Assembly: GCA_016932895.1 (NCBI GenBank) | Contig: JAFGCA010000134.1 | Span: 1-11,127, forward strand | Length of the DNA: 11,127 nt | DNA from: Sedimentisphaerales bacterium | GTDB lineage: Bacteria; Planctomycetota; Phycisphaerae; Sedimentisphaerales; SG8-4 | Reading direction: 5' to 3' | In this document: positions 8,132-11,127 of the stretch, piece after piece | How the letters are laid out: every line of letters starts with the position of its first letter | Numbering within the stretch: position 1 is the stretch's first letter | The notes under the pieces: model-generated | Seen by the model: the letters and a program-made list of their open reading frames with translations, nothing else | Database searches by the model: none | Told to the model about the DNA's origin: nothing | Program-made: the position numbers and the translations under genes

Positions 8132-8160
8132 TTGAATGATCTCGGCAACCTTGGCATAAT
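8132..8160 (+). promoter_or_regulatory. Sigma70-like promoter of the T2SF gene
   Basis: -35 TTGAAT (8132-8137), 17-nt spacer, -10 CATAAT (8155-8160, 5/6 to consensus). The predicted start near 8167 gives a leader of about 100 nt. The -35 has the same sequence and spacing as that of the divergent proS promoter, and the two -35 boxes are 30 nt apart. Confidence 0.6.
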
Positions 8161-8179
8161 ATCAACCGTGAGAGTGGCG

Positions 8180-8221
8180 GCAGCTTTGCTGCGCAGACGT
8201 GGGCCGTCGGATGTGACGGCC
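8180..8221 (+). promoter_or_regulatory. Two hairpins in the leader of the T2SF gene
   Basis: Hairpin 1 has arms GCAGC (8180-8184) and GCTGC (8188-8192) around a 3-nt loop. Hairpin 2 has arms GGCCGTC (8202-8208) and GACGGCC (8215-8221) around a 6-nt loop, a perfect 7-bp GC-rich stem. Neither is followed by a T-run, so they are not canonical terminators. They would fold in the mRNA 45-85 nt before the start codon. No known riboswitch class was recognised. Confidence 0.4.
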
Positions 8222-8265
8222 GGGATTAGGATTCGTTCCCTCGACCGTGCGGAACGCGAGGCATC

Positions 8266-9306
8266 ATGAATCTGCCGCAATTGTGCCAGTACAGTGAGGG
8301 CCTGGCCAAAATGCTGGCCAGCGGCATCGACATCAAGCAGGCGCTGCGCGTCGCCGGGCGGTGTATGGCGGGCCGAGAGAACAGGCGCTTCGCCGCTCGC
8401 ATGGCCCAGGCGTTGCTCTCGGGAGACGACCTGCCCGAAAAGGAGTTCTCCGGATCGCTGCCCCCTTTTTACCGGATGATCGTCGAATGCGGCATCCTGA
8501 CCGGGCGGCTGCCTCAGGCCCTGGGCTCGGCCGCCTACTATGTGCGCCAGGTTCTGCCGGTGCGGCATACCCTTCGCCGTTGTGGCTGGTATACGCTGTT
8601 CGCCTACCTAATCTGTATCGTCACGACCTGGATCTTCCAGAGCCGGCTGTCCTTCTTCGCGCTGTTGATCCTGGCAGCCTTCCACGTGCTGCCCAAATGG
8701 ATAGAAACCCTGGCCTATCAGCGGGACGCCATCCTGGTCAAGATGCCCTTTGCGGGAACCTGGATCCAGCAGGTCTCGTTGCTGGAGTTCTTCTCATGTC
8801 TCGACGTCTGCTACGACAGCACGCTGAGCGTCCCTGATATGTTCGAGCATTCCAGACGGGCGGTGGGGAACCTGGCGCTGCGTCGGCAACTGCTCGAATC
8901 CAAAGTGGCGGTCGAACGCGGCGACAGCTTCGCCGACGCGCTGCGAAAGACCCCGTTCATCCCCCGCGGTATGGTCACCGACGTCCGCGCCAATGAGTTG
9001 TGCGGCAAGCTGGAACTCAGCTTTCATGGCTTTGCGCAAGAACTGAGGAAGCTGATCGAGGCCAAACTCGAGCCCATCAAGGCCTATGCCGCCGGCTGGG
9101 TCATTACTTACGGGTTGCTGATTCCCCTGACGGTCGTTCTGCCCGTCTTCATCAAGGTCGACTGGCTTCCATGGTATCTGATGTTCGTCGCGGGAGACCT
9201 GTGGTTGGTTTGCACCTACATGGCCATCGTCAACTACCGCGACAAACGCATCGGCGTCAACTGCTGGTGGGAAGGTCTCCGCGACACCGAAGACATGCCC
9301 CAGTGA
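8266..9306 (+). CDS. Type II secretion system F family (GspF/PilC-like) inner-membrane protein
   Basis: 346 aa from ATG 8266, with GAGG 5 nt upstream. The layout is that of the T2SF family: first cytoplasmic helical domain at about 5-100 (SEGLAKMLASGIDIKQALRV, and ECGILTGRLPQALGSAAYYV at 74-93), membrane segments at about 108-145, second T2SF domain at about 168-270 (LEFFSCLDVCYDSTLSVPDM and NELCGKLELSFHGFAQELRK), then two membrane helices (275-297, 303-322). GspF/PilC proteins are the platform for pseudopilus or pilus assembly with a GspE/PilB ATPase. At 346 aa it is shorter than typical GspF (about 400) and the sequence is divergent. No ATPase, pilin or secretin gene is next to it, so partners would have to be elsewhere. 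Transcribed divergently from proS. Confidence 0.85.
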   Translation: MNLPQLCQYSEGLAKMLASGIDIKQALRVAGRCMAGRENRRFAARMAQALLSGDDLPEKEFSGSLPPFYRMIVECGILTGRLPQALGSAAYYVRQVLPVRHTLRRCGWYTLFAYLICIVTTWIFQSRLSFFALLILAAFHVLPKWIETLAYQRDAILVKMPFAGTWIQQVSLLEFFSCLDVCYDSTLSVPDMFEHSRRAVGNLALRRQLLESKVAVERGDSFADALRKTPFIPRGMVTDVRANELCGKLELSFHGFAQELRKLIEAKLEPIKAYAAGWVITYGLLIPLTVVLPVFIKVDWLPWYLMFVAGDLWLVCTYMAIVNYRDKRIGVNCWWEGLRDTEDMPQ

Positions 9307-9668
9307 TACCAGGCCGACTTTCTGTCAGGGTGCGATGCGCCGTTGCCGGCGTCTCGGCCCGTCTGCTGCCACAGTTCCCGAGGCTGGAGACAGGGCAGCA
9401 GGATTTCCTGCGCCCCGGCCTTCGGTTTGAGCTTTCCGAGTAAAGCGGGGCTGTGGCATCATGGGGCGCCGCTCGAAATTGCGGGAGCAGCGTATGGCCG
9501 ATAGCGAGGCCGGACGGAAATACGGCTTCGAGGGATAGCAGGCTCTCTGGACGGACACGGCCCGGCGTCACCTCTGCGCCGCCGGCCTCACCAGAGTTCT
9601 CAACCACGCGGTCAAATTCGCCCGCTGGCGACCCCCTCGCGCAACCGTAGAAAGAAAGCCGCGACCCC
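9307..9668. other. Gene-poor stretch between the convergent T2SF and C39 genes
   Basis: No reading frame here resembles a protein on either strand, apart from the short proS-like segment at 9351-9420. A GC hairpin (arms CGCCG 9338-9342 and CGGCG 9347-9351, loop TTGC) lies 32 nt after the T2SF stop and ends where the proS-like segment begins. It has no T-run, so it is at best a weak terminator. The flanking genes converge on this stretch, yet no canonical terminator is visible for either. Confidence 0.6.
9351..9420 (-). pseudogene. proS fragment (codons 63-86, motif 1 region), relic or conserved duplicate
   Basis: Position for position this matches 7768-7837 inside proS in the same orientation: 64 of 70 bases identical, no gaps, spaced 1583 nt apart. 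The six differences pair at 7771/9354, 7792/9375, 7804/9387, 7807/9390, 7815/9398 and 7822/9405. Five fall at proS third codon positions and are silent; the sixth changes Val71 to Leu. The minus strand reads AGAQEILLPCLQPRELWQQT followed by GRD. Similarity stops abruptly at both ends, and no start codon or further ProRS sequence is attached, so it cannot make a synthetase. The substitution pattern implies divergence while under protein-level selection, for example a remnant of a second or displaced proS. Confidence 0.8.
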
Positions 9669-10334
9669 TTAGTCCCCCGACACCAGCAGGCAGGCATGCT
9701 TCATTCGCGACCACGCCCCTTCGAACCGACGCCAGGGTAGCGCGGCAAAACCGTGGGCGGGGTCCATAACCAGGACCTCTTGAGGTTTCAACCCGACCAC
9801 GACGACGAAGTGGTCCTTGCGCGGCTCCAGCGCCCAGGCCAGGGCTTGGCAGGTGGCGACGAGAATCGGCACGCCATCAAAGAGATGGAGGCTCCTTGGC
9901 AGACGCACAGCACAGATCAAAGGTCTGCCTTTGGATATCTGCTCCTCGACCTCGCTGCGGGATTGCGTATCCATGGAGATGACGTAGGCCTTGCGTTCCT
10001 CGGCTTCGGCAATGGCTCGAAGTCCCAGGAGAAAGTACGGCCGGCGCTCTCGACTCGGGTACTTCCGGACGATCTGTGCCTCTGAAATGTCGACGTCCCA
10101 GTACGCTAATACACTCGACAGGCACGCCGGGCCGCACGTGTAGTGTCTGCTCTGCCGGACTACCTCGACGGCACAATACTGAAAGTCCCCATACCGGCGC
10201 TGGAACGAAGGCTCGTCGGTGCTCGTCGGCAACGAACCGCATCCCTGCACGAGAAGGAAAGCCAACAGCGATAACGGTACGAACGACCGGGTCAGATCAC
10301 GAGTCAACTCGCGCGCAAAACCAGAGTTCGGCAT
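9669..10334 (-). CDS. C39-like cysteine peptidase lipoprotein (PA2778-like)
   Basis: 221 aa from ATG 10334, with GGGGA 7 nt upstream; a TTG at 10373 is an unlikely alternative. The N-terminus has basic residues, a hydrophobic core and a lipobox V29-Q30-G31-C32, so it is probably lipid-anchored outside the cytoplasm. The C39 (papain-like, bacteriocin-leader-peptidase) fold is shown by Q61 (likely oxyanion residue), catalytic C67 in HYTCGPACLSSVLAYWD, H175 in KDHFVVVVGL and D191 in VLVMDPAHG, a complete apparent triad. Unlike bacteriocin exporters it is not fused to an ABC transporter, and unlike PA2778-type proteins as I recall them it has no TPR region after the peptidase domain. A small signal-peptide/TM protein gene lies 49 nt upstream and is probably co-transcribed; it may be a partner or substrate. 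Confidence 0.85.
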   Translation of the reverse strand: MPNSGFARELTRDLTRSFVPLSLLAFLLVQGCGSLPTSTDEPSFQRRYGDFQYCAVEVVRQSRHYTCGPACLSSVLAYWDVDISEAQIVRKYPSRERRPYFLLGLRAIAEAEERKAYVISMDTQSRSEVEEQISKGRPLICAVRLPRSLHLFDGVPILVATCQALAWALEPRKDHFVVVVGLKPQEVLVMDPAHGFAALPWRRFEGAWSRMKHACLLVSGD

Positions 10335-10383
10335 CACGCATTCCCCATGGGGTCCCGTTCTGTGCCACCGCAAGTACGGAATC

Positions 10384-10626
10384 CTAATCGATCGTGCCCG
10401 TGAGATACAGAACGAGGAATACCACCCCTACGACCGCAAGGACCAGCACCACCCCATCGCCCGCGGCGACGCTGGAAAGCTGATCCGCGTCCTCTGCTTG
10501 CTGCGCAGCCAGCGCTGCGTCCTCCGCATCGGTCACCGGCTTTCTCGAAACCGTGCCGGCGAAGGCCGGCGCCGCGATCAACCAAATCATGCAACCGAGT
10601 AGAAAATAGGGGATCAGTTTCGACAT
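10384..10626 (-). CDS. Small exported single-TM protein (PA2779/DUF6627-like)
   Basis: 80 aa from ATG 10626, with a strong AAGGAG 7 nt upstream. Residues 1-23 form a signal peptide with a probable cleavage after AFA. The 57-residue mature part has an Asp/Ala-rich stretch (TDAEDAALAAQQAEDADQL, 32-50), a short AAGDG turn (54-58) and a C-terminal membrane helix (59-76) ending TGTID. A signal peptide, short acidic middle and C-terminal TM after an AG-rich turn, placed directly before a C39-like lipoprotein, resemble the PA2779 proteins paired with PA2778 peptidases. It is shorter than those I recall (about 100-140 aa), so the family link is an inference from layout and context. The signal peptide, TM and ribosome site make it a real gene with good confidence. 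Confidence 0.75.
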   Translation of the reverse strand: MSKLIPYFLLGCMIWLIAAPAFAGTVSRKPVTDAEDAALAAQQAEDADQLSSVAAGDGVVLVLAVVGVVFLVLYLTGTID

Positions 10627-10742
10627 GTTCTTGCTCCTTCTTAACCATGCCCGTACGGCCTGTCCGTCGGCCACTCGCCGTCGAGCCGTCCAGCCCTGGA
10701 AACTCTGCCGGCGGACCGCATCGCGTAGCCTTGTCGCGCATC

Positions 10743-10771
10743 ACCATAGTGCAACTCCCGCCAGATTTCAA
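10743..10771 (-). promoter_or_regulatory. Candidate promoter of the small TM protein / C39 peptidase pair
   Basis: On the minus strand, -35 TTGAAA (10766-10771, 5/6), 17-nt spacer, -10 TATGGT (10743-10748, 4/6). The start would be near 10736, leaving a leader of about 110 nt before ATG 10626. No known riboswitch motif was recognised in that leader. Confidence 0.5.
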
Positions 10772-10869
10772 GCCCGAATATCCGCAACGTACGCAGACGC
10801 ATCCGGAGCCAACGGCAGTGATTCCGGGACGCTGATGTTGATGCCTCGCCCAAGAGCGAGCAGCAGGGG

Positions 10870-10899
10870 GCACAGCACCGGTTCTGTGCGGCCGTTTTT
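10870..10899 (+). terminator. Weak terminator-like hairpin with T-run
   Basis: Arms GCACAG (10870-10875) and CTGTGC (10884-10889) enclose an 8-nt loop; five bases later comes a run of five T (10895-10899). The stem is only 6 bp and the T-run is displaced, so it is a poor match to an intrinsic terminator. No plus-strand gene just upstream needs one. Confidence 0.2.
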
Positions 10900-10901
10900 G
10901 C

Positions 10902-10929
10902 TTGACGGGGGCGCGAGATGTGGTATGAT
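10902..10929 (+). promoter_or_regulatory. Sigma70-like promoter toward the right edge
   Basis: -35 TTGACG (10902-10907, 5/6), 16-nt spacer, -10 TATGAT (10924-10929, 5/6). This is the best box-by-box consensus match in the window. The start near 10936 would give a leader of about 135 nt before the ATG at 11072. Confidence 0.6.
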
Positions 10930-10951
10930 CAATGGAGAACAAAGAGAACGA

Positions 10952-10963
10952 GATGGTACCATC
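10952..10963. repeat. 12-bp perfect palindrome just downstream of a promoter
   Basis: GATGGTACCATC is fully self-complementary and would lie at about +16 to +27 of the predicted plus-strand transcript, a position where repressors often bind. A few such palindromes are expected by chance in 11 kb, so only the position makes it notable. Confidence 0.3.
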
Positions 10964-11071
10964 GGCAAGCCATGGGCAACTGTCCGTCGCCAACCCGTGC
11001 CCGCCGAGGTAGGCGTCCCAAATGCTGGCTCACTGCCGGGACATTTCCGCCGAGACGCGGAGATTGCCGCT

Positions 11072-11127
11072 ATGAATGTAAATGCATATCTGATAAGCGT
11101 TTATGTCCGACTCTTCGTGTTTCCCCC
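11072..11127 (+). CDS. Possible N-terminus of a gene leaving the right edge
   Basis: From ATG 11072, 18 codons stay open to the window end (MNVNAYLISVYVRLFVFP). A CGGAG lies 9 nt upstream and a good promoter about 140 nt upstream. The start is hydrophobic, as in a membrane or exported protein. The fragment is too short to identify, and an 18-codon open stretch could be chance. Confidence 0.35.
   Translation, partial: MNVNAYLISVYVRLFVFP

Larger units (their letters stand above)
10627..11071. other. Intergenic region with outward-facing promoter-like elements
   Basis: About 445 nt without a convincing gene on either strand. It holds the leader and promoter of the small TM gene (minus strand), a GC hairpin at 10845-10860, a hairpin plus T-run at 10870-10899, a plus-strand promoter-like element at 10902-10929, a 12-bp palindrome at 10952-10963 and a possible structured leader ahead of the gene start at 11072. 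Confidence 0.55.

Noticed and set aside
7768..9420. Direct repeats at proS and 9351 as ends of an integrated element
   Set aside because: No integrase, recombinase or cargo lies between them, and the sequence right of 9420 does not encode the rest of the proS 5' end that such an insertion would displace.
9461..9538. 25-codon plus-strand frame beginning MGRRSKLREQ
   Set aside because: The start of the peptide looks protein-like, but there is no ribosome site and no promoter, and it stops after 25 codons. It may be a gene remnant; not enough to call.
9257..9697. 146-codon minus-strand frame over the gene-poor stretch
   Set aside because: It reads the proS-like segment in the wrong frame, overlaps both neighbouring genes and has no domain or ribosome site.
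10343..10352. 10-bp palindrome CCCCATGGGG next to the C39 gene start
   Set aside because: A full palindrome this short leaves almost no loop for an RNA hairpin and is expected by chance in GC-rich DNA, so masking of the ribosome site is not supported.
10627..10736. Possible c-di-GMP or other riboswitch in the leader of the small TM gene
   Set aside because: A few GC-rich short matches were seen, but the conserved core motifs of known classes are missing.
10334..10993. 219-codon minus-strand frame across the small TM gene and the region upstream
   Set aside because: It is a shadow frame over the small TM gene, which has a signal peptide, TM helix and strong ribosome site in another frame.
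10932..11012. Short plus-strand frame beginning MENKENEMVP (26 aa)
   Set aside because: Its first ATG lies only 3 nt after the -10 box, before the expected transcription start, and no ribosome site precedes it.

Overview
This is an 11.1 kb GC-rich bacterial chromosome segment with dense coding and short or negative gene spacings. Nearly all genes lie on the minus strand. No rRNA, tRNA, IS element, CRISPR array or phage gene was recognised. The mix of a Tat-exported xylose-isomerase-like TIM-barrel protein, a DUF4056 lipoprotein, a DUF4416 protein and a lone GspF/PilC-type protein suggests a Planctomycetota (Phycisphaerae-like) genome. That placement is inferred from gene content and is only moderately secure; a deltaproteobacterial-type genome is the main alternative.

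Left block (1-5108, minus strand, read right to left): a putative lipoprotein (DUF4056), a DUF4416 protein, a WecA/TagO-type polyprenyl-phosphate sugar-phosphate transferase, and an O-antigen ligase/polymerase with a C-terminal TPR region that runs off the left edge. Two of the three junctions overlap (13 and 20 nt) and the third is a 40-nt gap, so this looks like one operon. A candidate promoter lies just upstream at 5163-5192. The last two genes fit the first step (loading a sugar-phosphate on undecaprenyl phosphate) and a late step (polymerisation or ligation) of a surface polysaccharide pathway. The two DUF proteins are tied to it only by position.

Middle block (5303-8025, minus strand): prolyl-tRNA synthetase (proS), complete with its editing domain, followed 98 nt downstream by the Tat-signal TIM-barrel isomerase-like protein. 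proS has a good sigma70-like promoter. It is transcribed away from a lone two-domain type II secretion F family protein (8266-9306, plus strand), which has its own promoter and a hairpin-containing leader.

Right block: 9307-9668 has no convincing gene but holds a 70-nt near-copy (64/70 identical, no gaps) of proS codons 63-86. Five of the six differences are at third codon positions and silent. This is the most unexpected signal in the window. Next, on the minus strand, come a small signal-peptide/one-TM protein (80 aa) and a C39-like cysteine peptidase lipoprotein (221 aa), resembling the PA2779/PA2778-type pair. A candidate promoter lies upstream of the small gene. The last ~450 nt hold an opposing plus-strand promoter-like element, a palindrome and a leader that may serve a gene starting at 11072 and leaving the window.
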